DNA of 64,000 nt from Bacillus sp. OV166. Its GTDB lineage: Bacteria; Bacillota; Bacilli; Bacillales; Cytobacillaceae. The position numbers were made by a program, and so were the translations under genes. The notes under the pieces are model-generated. The model saw only the letters and a program-made list of their open reading frames with translations, was not told the origin of the DNA and made no database searches. The number at the start of each line of letters is the position of its first letter. Position 1 is the first letter of the stretch. Positions 42,153 to 51,605 of this stretch are shown here, piece by piece. The stretch lies in assembly GCF_900177675.1 (NCBI RefSeq), contig NZ_FXWM01000001.1:6333001-6397000 (forward strand). The letters run 5' to 3'.

Positions 42153-42665
42153 ATGTTTATTAAATTTTTAAAGGAAAATCGTTTTGTCTCACTGCTGCTT
42201 ACTTTACTTCGACTCTATCTTGGTTGGCAGTGGTTAAATGCTGGTTGGGGGAAAATCTCTAGTGGAAAATTTGATGCAAGCGGCTTTTTGTATGGAGCAG
42301 TAAAAAATATGTCCGGTGACCACCCTGCTGTTCAACCTTGGTGGGGAAATTTTTTAAAAGAGGTAGCATTACCATCAGTTGATCTTTTTAATGTAATCGT
42401 TCCTTGGGGTGAATTTTTAGTAGGTCTCGGATTAATTTTAGGTATTTTCACGTCATTTTCTATGCTAATGGGGCTTACTATGAACTTTGCTTATATGTTC
42501 TCTGGAACAACCAGTACAAATCCACAAATGGTTTTGCTAGGAATGTTTATACTAGTTGCTGGACTAAATGCGGGAAAAATTGGTTTGGATCGATGGTCCA
42601 TACCGTTTTTAAAAAGATTATTTTTAAAAAAAGCAGAGAAAGAACAATTTCCCCAAAGCGCTTAA
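42153..42665 (+). CDS. DoxX family membrane protein (Fur-box gene)
   Basis: 170 aa, four membrane helices; LTLLRLYLGWQWLNAGWGKI is the DoxX opening and MLMGLTMNFAYMFSGTTSTN the family motif before helix 4. GGGGG eight bases before ATG 42153; the longer frame begins inside the Fur boxes. Distinct in sequence from the DoxX at 28792, but both have Fur boxes, so this organism links DoxX proteins with iron limitation. Monocistronic, with terminator. Confidence 0.92.
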   Translation: MFIKFLKENRFVSLLLTLLRLYLGWQWLNAGWGKISSGKFDASGFLYGAVKNMSGDHPAVQPWWGNFLKEVALPSVDLFNVIVPWGEFLVGLGLILGIFTSFSMLMGLTMNFAYMFSGTTSTNPQMVLLGMFILVAGLNAGKIGLDRWSIPFLKRLFLKKAEKEQFPQSA

Positions 42666-42678
42666 AGGTTTTTTGAAC

Positions 42679-42707
42679 AGACCATCAACAAGAGGTGTTG
42701 ATGGTCT
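42679..42707 (+). terminator. Terminator of DoxX gene
   Basis: AGACCATCAACA pairs exactly with TGTTGATGGTCT. Confidence 0.8.
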
Positions 42708-42785
42708 ACTTGTTGAATAAACCTGCTTCTTTAGTACAAAAAAGAAAAAGAGCCGCCGAGGCAGCCCTACCTTAGCAGAAGAAAA

Positions 42786-43022
42786 TTACATACTTGTTTC
42801 TTTTTCTACTATTCTTTGTTTATGTTCAAGATACCCACTAATTTTTACTGATTTATTTTTATAAATAGAACGCAAATTCATATCAATCAGTGACCCAGCA
42901 ATTAACCCTAAAAAAACAACGGTTATAGAAAATACATCCGATCTTAAAGCAAAAAACAGAGCCACAACACATAAGGTTATACTAAAGAAAAATTCACTAA
43001 CTAAAAAATGTATTTTTTCCAT
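42786..43022 (-). CDS. Small membrane protein, 78 aa, unknown
   Basis: Two membrane helices (about 8-27 and 31-48) and a basic C-terminal tail with YKNKSVKISGYLEHKQRIV. AAGGAG ten bases before the ATG. No family recognised. It is convergent with the DoxX gene. Confidence 0.62.
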   Translation of the reverse strand: MEKIHFLVSEFFFSITLCVVALFFALRSDVFSITVVFLGLIAGSLIDMNLRSIYKNKSVKISGYLEHKQRIVEKETSM

Positions 43023-43347
43023 ATTAGCACACTCCTTAATATTTTTAATAAACTATAAGTTCTTTGATAAACGTCCGTTTCCTTCTTTTTTTTTAATTAT
43101 CCTACTTCTTTTAAAAAAATAAGTCTTTTCTCCTTGTTGAAGCAAAGCACCCAGTTAGTTAATGGCAGCTCGCTTCAAGTTACTTTGGAAAATCTCAACT
43201 GGTACTCTAAAGTATCTAATTGGGAATCCATTTCTGAAGACAAAATCAGCGATTTGCCTAAAAATACGAAAAACGTCTTCTTTATAAGCAAACGTTCTTT
43301 GGAGGTAAGACTTTATAAATATTTGGATTGGGTGTAGTAATGAGTAT

Positions 43348-43434
43348 CCCCATAGCTAAAGCTAGGGGTTTCGAAAGAATAGGCTATAAAGCCGCATTGT
43401 CTTTACGAGGGCCACCACAAGTCCCGCTACTACA
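43348..43434 (-). ncRNA. Predicted TnpB-associated omega RNA 3' region
   Basis: In this family the guide RNA derives from the transposon right end, overlapping and following the tnpB stop. The segment has paired blocks (CCTCGTAAAG region and the terminal CCCC/GGGG palindrome); the guide would begin just past 43342 on the minus strand. Assigned by position, not by covariation. Confidence 0.45.
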
Positions 43435-44931
43435 TCAGACCGAGGTCTTCAGCTTTGCATTTCTTTTCTTTATGATGATTATTTTTCGTGGGGATTGAAG
43501 GAACTGTTTTCTCTCCAGTCCTTCGAAGACATCATTGGTATGTTTACGGACAATATTAAAAGCTCCATTCACATCGGCATGGATCAAAATCTTAGAACCT
43601 TTGATTTTGTAAAAAGCTCGACTGCTTCTATACCCGCTAAAATTAGTTTGGTGCTCTTCCCCGTAAGTTGGAATCGGGTCATGATTCAAGAAACTAGACT
43701 TGGAGGTATAGCTTTCTTCTCGAACAATGACTTGAATTCCATGTCGCTCTGCTTTGTATCGAATCATTCCTATGAAAGTGGTATATGGGATTTGTATGAA
43801 GGTTTGTTTACTAGTCTTTTGCATATCAACCTCCATCTTCCAACCCTTATTTTTTCCAATGATGATCGTATCTATGGTTCTTTCTTTCGCAATCTCCACC
43901 ACTTTTGCGCTGGCCTTATGTAAAAAATCCATGACTCGATTGTTCCTTTTTCGGTCTAATGAAGTTAATCTTGTGCTGTTAAACTTCCCTTCCTTTGGTC
44001 CTTTTCCATTTCGAAGGATACTCATGTTTTTCGCTCTTAATTTGTTATAATATTGATTGATCGATTTTAACCATTTGCCCTTGATAAGCAGAGGCTTTAA
44101 CCCCGTGTTATCGATGATGGTTGCCAGGTTATCTACGCCCAGATCAATACCCATTACTCGTTTCGGCTCAAATATCCATTCATCTAATTGTTTTTCTGAT
44201 CGTTTGATCTCTTTTTCCTGTTCACTTTTAAAAACGACTTCCATTACATACCGGCCATAAGTCGGGACAATCCGCACTTGTTGTAGTTTACCATCTATAT
44301 GTGCGATTTTCCCCAGTTTTAATGTAAGAGGAGTACCTGGTAATGAAAGCACATTTCCACTTTTAATTTTGGTAATTTGATTGGTTAAATAAGAAGTCGT
44401 ACGTCCATTCTTCGGTTTATACTTAGGAATCTTTGGCTTTCCTGAAAAGCTAGTAGGCATGGTTTTATATTTCTTAGAGGCTTCGAAGAAACTTTTCCAA
44501 TCATCATATACCTTTTTCATGGTTTGTTGATTGGACTGGGAGGGCATAGAAAGGTAATCGGTTTGTTTCATCACTTTAAACAGTGCTTCTACAAAGTTAT
44601 AGGGAAGGAATGCTTTCTTTGGATGGGGCATTTTAAATAGATTGGGTTTTGGCTCCAAAACATGGCCATTTTTATCGACTTTTTTAGACTTAGATTTGGC
44701 TCTCTCAAAACTTTTTAGACGAATTTTATTCATTTGAGGTAAATGGTCTTGAATATCTGTTAGAACTTGAAGTTGATTTTCATTTCTTGTTTCTTTGTTT
44801 AAAGCTGTGTAAACCTGTCTAATATAGTAGTTGGTGATATTGTACAAGTTTTTCGCTTTAAAACAGAGTGAGTCACAGTAGTCGAACAATTCATGTTCCG
44901 GCTGAATTTGTATTTTATAGGATCGATACAT
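43435..44931 (-). CDS. tnpB: TnpB RNA-guided nuclease
   Basis: 498 aa from ATG 44931 (GGGG eight bases upstream). RuvC-I GIDLGVDNLA near 265, RuvC-III HADVNGAFNI near 455. The usual RuvC-II Glu is replaced by the IIIGKNKGWK form, and an alternative Glu occurs in REESYTSKSS near 410, as in a recognised TnpB sublineage. No CxxC zinc ribbon is present between II and III. It would cut DNA matching its omega RNA guide next to a TAM and favour element retention. Confidence 0.92.
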   Translation of the reverse strand: MYRSYKIQIQPEHELFDYCDSLCFKAKNLYNITNYYIRQVYTALNKETRNENQLQVLTDIQDHLPQMNKIRLKSFERAKSKSKKVDKNGHVLEPKPNLFKMPHPKKAFLPYNFVEALFKVMKQTDYLSMPSQSNQQTMKKVYDDWKSFFEASKKYKTMPTSFSGKPKIPKYKPKNGRTTSYLTNQITKIKSGNVLSLPGTPLTLKLGKIAHIDGKLQQVRIVPTYGRYVMEVVFKSEQEKEIKRSEKQLDEWIFEPKRVMGIDLGVDNLATIIDNTGLKPLLIKGKWLKSINQYYNKLRAKNMSILRNGKGPKEGKFNSTRLTSLDRKRNNRVMDFLHKASAKVVEIAKERTIDTIIIGKNKGWKMEVDMQKTSKQTFIQIPYTTFIGMIRYKAERHGIQVIVREESYTSKSSFLNHDPIPTYGEEHQTNFSGYRSSRAFYKIKGSKILIHADVNGAFNIVRKHTNDVFEGLERKQFLQSPRKIIIIKKRNAKLKTSV

Positions 44932-45171
44932 TTCATTCACCCCATCCTCAATAAGAACAAATGTTCTGTTTATATTCCCATTATATCAAAGAATTTCAAA
45001 GAATGTATAGTAAAATTACTTGCATTATCCTAAAAAAACGAACAATAATACAGCTTATATCCCCATATCTAAAGCGAGGGGTTTTACGCTGCTTTTTGAT
45101 AAGCTAGAGTGTAGCCAAAACCCCCTAACCAATTCATGGACCATACACCTTCATGAGTTATAGTTTCAACC

Positions 45172-45197
45172 AAAAAAGCCCTTATAGGGCTTTTTTT
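45172..45197. terminator. Terminator of the minus-strand YjcZ gene
   Basis: AAAAAAGCCC / GGGCTTTTTT with five-base loop; symmetrical. Confidence 0.82.
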
Positions 45198-45219
45198 AGT
45201 TAAGAATAATTGTTTTTTC

Positions 45220-45342
45220 TTAGAAACAGATTACTGCTCCTACGATGATTAACAAGATAAACAATACAACAATTAAAGCAAAGCCGCCGCCATAGCCGAT
45301 ACCGCCGTAGCCACAGCCACCATAGCCACCATAACCAAACAT
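45220..45342 (-). CDS. YjcZ family mini-protein, 40 aa
   Basis: MFGYGGYGGCGYGGIGYGGG then FALIVVLFILLIIVGAVICF: the same head-plus-helix plan as the 16-19 kb cluster but more diverged and without the leader repeat. GGAGGGCTATAAT precedes ATG 45342. Confidence 0.88.
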   Translation of the reverse strand: MFGYGGYGGCGYGGIGYGGGFALIVVLFILLIIVGAVICF

Positions 45343-45670
45343 ATTATAGCCCTCCTTTAGACTTATTCCTTACAATCTATGTTAAGAAGTTAAGAATGGG
45401 AAGGGCTTTTTCACTAGGTCTTTTACGGGACAACTACATTCACTCTTACGAAACCCGCCATATATAGCGAATAGCCCATTTCTTTAAAATCTTAAAACCT
45501 AAGAAAAAAACCATTCGGCCATTTTTTGTCGAGTAGATATAGGACGTAAGCCGTTACTTTTGTCCAATGGTTGCATTTATTATAGTAACTGCTTTTAAAA
45601 GCGCTTTGATAAAGGTTTTTTAACCATTTTTTAGGAAAATACACTAATTGGACCATGTGGAGGTTATTGA

Positions 45671-46288
45671 ATGGCAGTAAAAAAGAAAGACAAGTTCTTT
45701 AATCATTTAAATAACATTTCTTTAAATTTAAAAGAAAGTGCGAACTACTTTGCTGACTACAAGTTAAAAAATGTTAGTGATCTTAAAATTTTTTCCGAAA
45801 CGATGAAAGAATTTGAATCAAACGGAGATGCCATGGTTCATGACCTGATTAGGGATCTAAATAATGCCTTTATCACTCCATTTGAACGTGAAGATATTTT
45901 GGCTCTTTCCATCAGCTTGGATGATATTTTGGACGGTTTATACCATACAGCTGCCCTATTTGAAATGTACTCTATTATTGAAATGGACTATTATACGCTT
46001 CAATTTGTTGATGAGATTAAAAATTGTGCCGCGGAAATTGATGCAGCGATTGAACTGCTTTCCACTAAGAAATTGCTTCATATAAGAGAACACGCAATTA
46101 AAATTAAAGAAATTGAGTCGAATTGCGACCATATTCTGCGTGCATCCATTAAACATTTGTTTACCGCTGAGCTTGACCCTATCCGAATTATTAAATACAA
46201 GCAAATCTATGAAGGTCTAGAAGAAATCGCGAACTGCTGTCAAGCAGTGGCGAATTCGTTTGAAACCATTATTATGAAGAACGCGTAA
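45671..46288 (+). CDS. DUF47 / PhoU-like protein
   Basis: 205 aa all-helical PhoU-type repeat protein (YkaA-like): two three-helix bundles with FESNGDAMVHDLIRDLNNAF and ESNCDHILRASIKHLFT, each with the metal-binding E(D)xxxD spacing. DUF47 proteins normally sit beside a Pit phosphate transporter and modulate it; here none is adjacent. GTGGAGGTTATTGA precedes the ATG. Confidence 0.92.
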   Translation: MAVKKKDKFFNHLNNISLNLKESANYFADYKLKNVSDLKIFSETMKEFESNGDAMVHDLIRDLNNAFITPFEREDILALSISLDDILDGLYHTAALFEMYSIIEMDYYTLQFVDEIKNCAAEIDAAIELLSTKKLLHIREHAIKIKEIESNCDHILRASIKHLFTAELDPIRIIKYKQIYEGLEEIANCCQAVANSFETIIMKNA

Positions 46289-46342
46289 CACGCTTCATCC
46301 TCCAGAAAGTATTTGTTCCTCCATATTGCACTATATCCCAAG

Positions 46343-46376
46343 AAAAAAAGCCTCAAACCTGAGGCTAATTTTTTTG
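46343..46376. terminator. Convergent terminator
   Basis: AGCCTCA / TGAGGCT between convergent genes with A and T runs outside. Confidence 0.8.
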
Positions 46377-46383
46377 GTACGAT

Positions 46384-47628
46384 TTATTGTAAAGATAGTA
46401 AATTCATTTGTTGACCCCTTTTTCCTTCAAGTGTTAGGGTCACTTTTTCCCCTTGATGTTCAAATAATTCATTTAACATGCTGCCTGATGCTTTGGCAGC
46501 ATACGTGATCCCATTAGATGTGATAAACCGAAACGTTCCTTGAGGGTCCACCCCAGCTATATTTGCTGTAACTTTGATTTGATTCGTAGCCGTTGCTGTT
46601 GTGGCAGGGATTTTGATTTCTTGGCCAATTTTCAACTTGGCTGAGTCTACGGTTGGATTTAGTTCTTGAATCGATGAGACCGAGATCGTTAGTGCTTTAC
46701 TGATTTTTGTAAAATTGTCACCGGGCTTAATCACATACACTGATGGACTTGGCTTTATTGTTGCTGGCAGGTTAGTAGTTAAATAGGTTTCACTCACATA
46801 CGCTGCTTTGCCTTTGAAACTAATCTGAGCCCAACCATTTATAGATGATTTGACAGAAACAAGATCGTTTAATATTAACGTACCTATTACAGCACTGCTC
46901 GTAGAGGCAGCTTCTCTCACTCTTAAGGAAGTGGCCGTTACATACATGGGTTTGGCTTGAGTAATCACTGGTTTCGTCGTTTCTTCTGGTGTAGTAAGAT
47001 AATTGGCACTCACAAAACAAACTCTTCCTTTGATCAGAATGCCAGCCCAGCCGTTTTCTATGAAGGAGACCTTCACTACATCCCCTTGTATATATTTTCC
47101 GATGACACTGCTTTCAGTCGTCGGGTGTGACCGAACATTTAGCGTGGTGGCGGTAACCGTTTTGTTATGTACTTTTGGTAAAAGAATTTTTTTACCGTTA
47201 ATGGAAGTTCGTCCATTTGCCTCTATGATTTCTTGTGCTGTTACTCCATGTGCGGCAGCAATCTCTTCGATTTTTTCACCGTTTTTTACTTGATATGTAT
47301 ATTCCTGAATAAAGGCTGCATTTGATGTGCTTGCAAAAAAGCTAAGGACGACGGTAAAAATGCCCGTCACGACCAGTTTTTTTACTGGGCTGGTTTGTAT
47401 CCATTGATTCACCTGTGACACATATGTATTCCAATTGGCACGAATATCTTGTAGGAATCCTTTGACATCTAATACATTTCGAATATCAAAATAATGGACG
47501 CGTTGATCATATTCGCGTTTTTCCATCCTTGAAGTGAACTCTGGGACAGGTTTGGGTTGCTTGCTTTTACCGTGAGTTTCTTTCCTGATTCGTGTTAATT
47601 CACCATTTACAAATAATTCTTTCGTCAT
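46384..47628 (-). CDS. Membrane-anchored LysM - SH3b - SH3b - LysM wall protein
   Basis: 414 aa from ATG 47628 (TAGGAG upstream; an earlier ATG lacks a site). Cytoplasmic lead of about 80 residues, membrane helix KKLVVTGIFTVVLSFFASTS, LysM (YTYQVKNGEKIEEIAAAHG), two SH3b domains (TVTATTLNVRSHPTTESSV and YVTATSLRVREAASTSSAV), second LysM (YVIKPGDNFTKISKAL), and a C-terminal beta domain of about 65 residues. No catalytic domain, so probably a wall-binding or coat-assembly scaffold. Confidence 0.88.
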   Translation of the reverse strand: MTKELFVNGELTRIRKETHGKSKQPKPVPEFTSRMEKREYDQRVHYFDIRNVLDVKGFLQDIRANWNTYVSQVNQWIQTSPVKKLVVTGIFTVVLSFFASTSNAAFIQEYTYQVKNGEKIEEIAAAHGVTAQEIIEANGRTSINGKKILLPKVHNKTVTATTLNVRSHPTTESSVIGKYIQGDVVKVSFIENGWAGILIKGRVCFVSANYLTTPEETTKPVITQAKPMYVTATSLRVREAASTSSAVIGTLILNDLVSVKSSINGWAQISFKGKAAYVSETYLTTNLPATIKPSPSVYVIKPGDNFTKISKALTISVSSIQELNPTVDSAKLKIGQEIKIPATTATATNQIKVTANIAGVDPQGTFRFITSNGITYAAKASGSMLNELFEHQGEKVTLTLEGKRGQQMNLLSLQ

Positions 47629-47914
47629 AATAACTTGTTCTCCTATTTCCTGTTTAGGGTCATTCATTTAAGAAAAATGGACGATTCTGTATTTTTATTA
47701 AGGTAGACGATCAAGGTTAACACTAAATGTGGCCCATGACAATATACCTCCCCTTTGTATTGTTCGACATTTTCCATCATTTTCTGTCCCAATTTTCGTT
47801 AGTTTTTCAGAAATATACGAAAATAATGGAGACTGACTACATCACAATGGCAAATTTTTCAAAGGCATTCCCCTATATATTTGCATACGTATATATAGAA
47901 TGGAGTGAAATACA

Positions 47915-48343
47915 GTGAATGCTCAAACAGAAAATACAAAAGAAACCAAGGAAAATAGTAATTCTGACAAGACGGAACTGATTTCACAACTTGAAAAACA
48001 AGTCTCCGTTGCCGTCTGGATTCAATTTATTGGTCAGATCATGGAGGCATTTTATTTATCTAAAATTATGTTGATTGATGAGGAAGTCCGATCGGATGCC
48101 AATGAAAGACAAATATTACTGGGAGCATGGATTCAAACCATGGGCCAATTTTTAGAAAGTATTGGTACGACGAAACAAGTATTAACGGATGAGGAAAGGC
48201 TCACGTTGGAAGCTCAAGAAATCACCAATTTGGGAGATTGGTTACAATCCTTAGGGCTTGTATTAGAAGCAAACGCAGGTACGCAAATTATTCTGGCGGA
48301 AAAAAAGAAAGAATTGGAACCGACCGAGGAGTTCTTGCCATAA
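47915..48343 (+). CDS. DUF6944-like repetitive protein, 142 aa
   Basis: GTG start after GGAGTGAAATACA. Three helical repeats share WIQ(F/T)xGQxxExxx...ILxDEE: VAVWIQFIGQIMEAFYLSKI, LGAWIQTMGQFLESIGTTKQ, LGDWLQSLGLVLEANAGTQI. Acidic ends, no signal peptide. Resembles the GAWIQxxGT repeat proteins of Bacillus; function unknown. Confidence 0.75.
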   Translation: MNAQTENTKETKENSNSDKTELISQLEKQVSVAVWIQFIGQIMEAFYLSKIMLIDEEVRSDANERQILLGAWIQTMGQFLESIGTTKQVLTDEERLTLEAQEITNLGDWLQSLGLVLEANAGTQIILAEKKKELEPTEEFLP

Positions 48344-48424
48344 CTGTTATATATTTGTTGAAGTTTGAAGACTTACATTGTTACATGGCTAAACAACTAC
48401 ATTGAAAAAAGGAATGGGTTGGAA

Positions 48425-48649
48425 ATGAATCAATCTGGAATGCTCTTGTTTAATGAAAATGATAAAAGACGGATATTCTTGCATCCTCATGCTTTTTATC
48501 ACCATTTTTACTATGGGGGACCACATTTCGGCGCCCCTTTCTGGGGAGGGTTTACGGGTGGAATGATGGGCGGCCACCATTTATCCCCATATGGTTACAG
48601 TTCCCCTTATTATGGATATGGTTATCCTGGATATTATTCTTATTATTAG
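48425..48649 (+). CDS. Gly/Tyr/His-rich coat-like protein, 74 aa
   Basis: MNQSGMLLFNENDKRRIFLH then a His/Gly/Tyr-rich tail (HHFYYGGPHFGAPFWGGF, ending GYPGYYSYY), composition typical of cross-linked spore-coat proteins. ATG 48425 is preferred over a TTG at 48365, which lacks a ribosome site. Separated by 80 bases from the DUF6944-like gene. Confidence 0.65.
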   Translation: MNQSGMLLFNENDKRRIFLHPHAFYHHFYYGGPHFGAPFWGGFTGGMMGGHHLSPYGYSSPYYGYGYPGYYSYY

Positions 48650-48888
48650 TTTAATGACTTTTTTAACTGCCAGGTGCAAGAAATTATAGTTGAAGATGGG
48701 GTTGCGGCTGCAACTCCTTTTCTAATTCCACTAACGGCAGTTTAGTTTATTAAGATATCTTCCCTCTGTTTAATTGAGTGCCAGCTCATGGTATAATGAG
48801 TAACTTAGGATAATTACTACTTTTACTTAGAATTGAACGGATGCCAAGAAAAGCCTCCGGCAGCGATAAAATATGGAGGTGTAATAGA

Positions 48889-49098
48889 ATGAATAAACGA
48901 TGGACGATTGGTAAAATTAAAGAATTTGTTGAGAACCATTCAGAAAGTAAGTTGCTAACGACGGAATATCAAGGTTTTTCTCAAAAGTTACTATTTAAAT
49001 GTGCATGTGGCAGCAACTTTGAAAAAACATTTACGAAATTTAAAAATAATGACCAACGTAAATGTGACGTGTGCCAACCTCCAAAAGCGACACGATAA
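48889..49098 (+). CDS. Small zinc-finger-like protein, 69 aa
   Basis: MNKRWTIGKIKEFVENHSES then CACGSNFEKTF and KCDVC: a CxC...CxxC treble-clef-like set seen in prophage and competence-region DNA-binding proteins. GGAGGTGTAATAGA before ATG 48889. A strong terminator follows. Function not known. Confidence 0.7.
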   Translation: MNKRWTIGKIKEFVENHSESKLLTTEYQGFSQKLLFKCACGSNFEKTFTKFKNNDQRKCDVCQPPKATR

Positions 49099-49104
49099 CG
49101 TATA

Positions 49105-49162
49105 GCGAATAAACGAAGTGCCAATTTCTATTAAAGAGAAGTTGGCACTTCGTTTATTTTAT
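49105..49162 (+). terminator. Long hairpin terminator
   Basis: AATAAACGAAGTGCCAA pairs with TTGGCACTTCGTTTATT. Confidence 0.85.
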
Positions 49163-49586
49163 AGGGGAATAAAAGTGGATTTCACTAAAGGGCGGTTTAG
49201 ACAAATATTCCTTTTTTAACTACCGGATGCAAGCGGTAAAGATCGGAGCTGCCCTTTTGGCGGCTTTTCTTATTGGACCAATGGATTAGGATGCTTCTGT
49301 CATAAGTTTTCTAAGCTTCGAACGGTATGGTCGTTTGTAAGTTTTTTATTAAGATAATATTTAAAAAAACGGTATGAAATGACTATATAAAATAGATATA
49401 AATTGCCGTTGATTGGAAAAAATATAGATTTTATCCCTTTTTAAATCGAAAGTCCTATTCTAAATTAACTGTCTATCGACTACCAGACTATTTTTCTATT
49501 TACAATATCTTCATATTCAATTAATAAATCCCATTTATAATCAAAGCCGTGGTAAAGAAATGTAATCTGAGAGGGGAATATGAAGC
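49163..49586. other. Intergenic region upstream of phoD
   Basis: AT-rich, no gene seen. A TATAAA-like -10 (about 49385) and TTGATTGG stretches occur, but no clear Pho box could be picked out by eye. Confidence 0.45.
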
Positions 49587-51341
49587 ATGACAAATGAGAG
49601 ATCTTTGGATCATTTAATAAAGAATTTTAACGAACAAAATTTGCAAAAGAATATTGACCGCCGCAGCTTTCTTCATGGAGCCGGCAAGATTGCGGGGCTG
49701 TCCCTAGGGTTGGCTATTGCTCAATCAATGGGAGGATTTAAAGTAGATGCTGCTCCGAATTTCAGCGAATATCCTTTTACTCTTGGTGTTGCTTCTGGCG
49801 ATCCGCAATCTGGCAGTGTCGTTTTATGGACAAGGTTAGCTCCGGATCCGTTAAATGGCGGAGGAATGCCCTCTCATATCGTTCCCGTCAATTGGGAGCT
49901 TGCAACAGATGAAAACTTCCGCAGCGTAATCAAACGAGGAGCAGAACATGCTTCGCCTACCCTCGCCCATTCTGTCCATGTAGAAGTGAGCGGCCTGAAG
50001 GCGAATACGGTTTATTATTACCGTTTCAAGACCGGAAATGAACTAAGCCCTGTTGGAAAAACAAAAACCCTTCCTGCCGCAGGTGCCAGTGTAGCAAGCA
50101 TGACGTTCGCATTCGCTTCCTGCCAGCAGTATGAACACGGGTATTATACTGCATACAAGCATATGGCGAAAGAAGATCTCGATCTTGTGTTCCACGTTGG
50201 CGATTACATATATGAATACGGTACGAACGAGTATCTTTCTCCCACAGGCAATGTCCGTGCCCACAAAGGCGATGAAATTATCGCGCTCGAAGATTACCGC
50301 ACTCGCCATGCCCAATATCGTTCAGATGAACATCTAAAGGCTGCACACGCTGCATTCCCGTGGGTTGTTACATGGGATGACCATGAAGTGGAAAACAACT
50401 ACGCAAATGTCATTCCAGAAAAAGACCAGTCTGTTGAAGAGTTTATCAAGCGCCGGGCCGCTGCTTACCAGGCTTATTACGAGCACATGCCGCTTCGCAG
50501 GTCGTCATTGCCGCACGACGGAGGCATGCAATTATACAGGGATTTCACGTATGGTGATTTGGCGAACTTCTATGTTCTTGATACACGCCAGTACCGTGAT
50601 GACCAGGCGAATGGTGATGGAACGAAAGCTCATACACCGGAATCCTTGGATCCAAAGCGCACTCTTCTTGGAACAGAACAAGAAAAATGGCTGCTTGGCA
50701 ATCTAGGAAACTCGAAATCTCATTGGAACGTCCTTGCCCAGCAGATTTTCTTTGCGCAGCGCAAATCCGGAAGCAGCACGGCTCCGAAATACAGCATGGA
50801 TTCATGGGATGGCTATCCGGCCGCACGAGAGCGCGTTACGGATTTCGTTGCTGGACATAACATCAACAACCTAATCGTCATTACTGGAGATGTCCATGCA
50901 AGCTGGGCTTCTAACCTGACAACGGATTACAACAATCCAGACGCTCCGATTTTTGGAGCAGAGTTTGTGGGAACATCGATTACTACAGGAGGAAACGGAT
51001 CGGATTGGCGTGCAGACACAGCCAAATCTTTAGCGGACAACCCGCACATCAAATTCTTTAATAATTACCGCGGTTACGTTCGCTGCCAGGTCACTCCGCA
51101 ACAATGGCGTGCAGATTACCGTGTCGTTCCATTCGTAACTGAGCCGGGAGCAGATATTTCAACAAGAGCGTCATTTGTTTATGAGAAAGACCAGAAAGGG
51201 ATAAAGGAAATTGCAGCCACCACGGTGCCTATGGGTATCAAAATGTCTGCAGAAGTCGAAGAAGACCGCCACAAAGCCCACGCACGTGCGCATGAAATCC
51301 AAATGGAGAAAAAGCGCAAACGCGAAGCCGTTCCAAATTAA
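49587..51341 (+). CDS. phoD: Tat-exported alkaline phosphatase D
   Basis: 584 aa. Twin-arginine signal DRRSFLHGAGKIAGLSLGLA, then PhoD N-terminal beta domain and metallophosphatase domain with VFHVGDYIYEYG, WDDHEVENNY, YVLDTRQYRDD and VITGDVHASW, supplying the metal ligands. A phosphodiesterase/monoesterase that attacks wall teichoic acid or other organic phosphate outside the cell. GC content is higher than its neighbours. No tatAC is adjacent although B. subtilis pairs phoD with tatAdCd. Confidence 0.96.
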   Translation: MTNERSLDHLIKNFNEQNLQKNIDRRSFLHGAGKIAGLSLGLAIAQSMGGFKVDAAPNFSEYPFTLGVASGDPQSGSVVLWTRLAPDPLNGGGMPSHIVPVNWELATDENFRSVIKRGAEHASPTLAHSVHVEVSGLKANTVYYYRFKTGNELSPVGKTKTLPAAGASVASMTFAFASCQQYEHGYYTAYKHMAKEDLDLVFHVGDYIYEYGTNEYLSPTGNVRAHKGDEIIALEDYRTRHAQYRSDEHLKAAHAAFPWVVTWDDHEVENNYANVIPEKDQSVEEFIKRRAAAYQAYYEHMPLRRSSLPHDGGMQLYRDFTYGDLANFYVLDTRQYRDDQANGDGTKAHTPESLDPKRTLLGTEQEKWLLGNLGNSKSHWNVLAQQIFFAQRKSGSSTAPKYSMDSWDGYPAARERVTDFVAGHNINNLIVITGDVHASWASNLTTDYNNPDAPIFGAEFVGTSITTGGNGSDWRADTAKSLADNPHIKFFNNYRGYVRCQVTPQQWRADYRVVPFVTEPGADISTRASFVYEKDQKGIKEIAATTVPMGIKMSAEVEEDRHKAHARAHEIQMEKKRKREAVPN

Positions 51342-51381
51342 TTAAGATCATACCTGTAGAACAGCAGGCTTTTAATAAGAA

Positions 51382-51419
51382 GGATACAAAATAGAATCGT
51401 CTATTTTGTATCCTTTTTA
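51382..51419 (+). terminator. Terminator of phoD
   Basis: Fourteen-base perfect arms (GGATACAAAATAGA and complement) around ATCG, followed by T5. Confidence 0.92.
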
Positions 51420-51605
51420 TTTTGAGTCATAATATCGTAGTTATTCCTAGCGTACAAAGATTCAAACTTTGAAATAAGAAATTTTTACGGTATAGATTCA
51501 AATATAGTGAAAGAATGGGATTTTTTTGCACCTGTCAGTTGAAGAGACAATAGTAATAATTTTAAGCTTTTTGGTAAATTTTAAAATAAAAACTGTTGAA
51601 ATTGG

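Larger units (their letters stand above)
43342..45088 (-). mobile_element. IS200/IS605-type element, tnpB only (IS1341-like)
   Basis: Both ends carry the same subterminal palindrome in the same orientation: CCCCATAGCTAAAGCTAGGGG at 43348 differs at two positions from the copy at 45061, each followed by TTT. This is typical of IS605-family ends, which form hairpins instead of inverted repeats. Between them is a single tnpB; no tnpA, so movement would need a helper transposase. Confidence 0.85.

Noticed and set aside
43134..43337. 67-codon frame ending next to the IS605-type element
   Set aside because: Composition is protein-like but there is no ribosome site or known family; it may be a remnant cut by the element, not enough to list as a gene.
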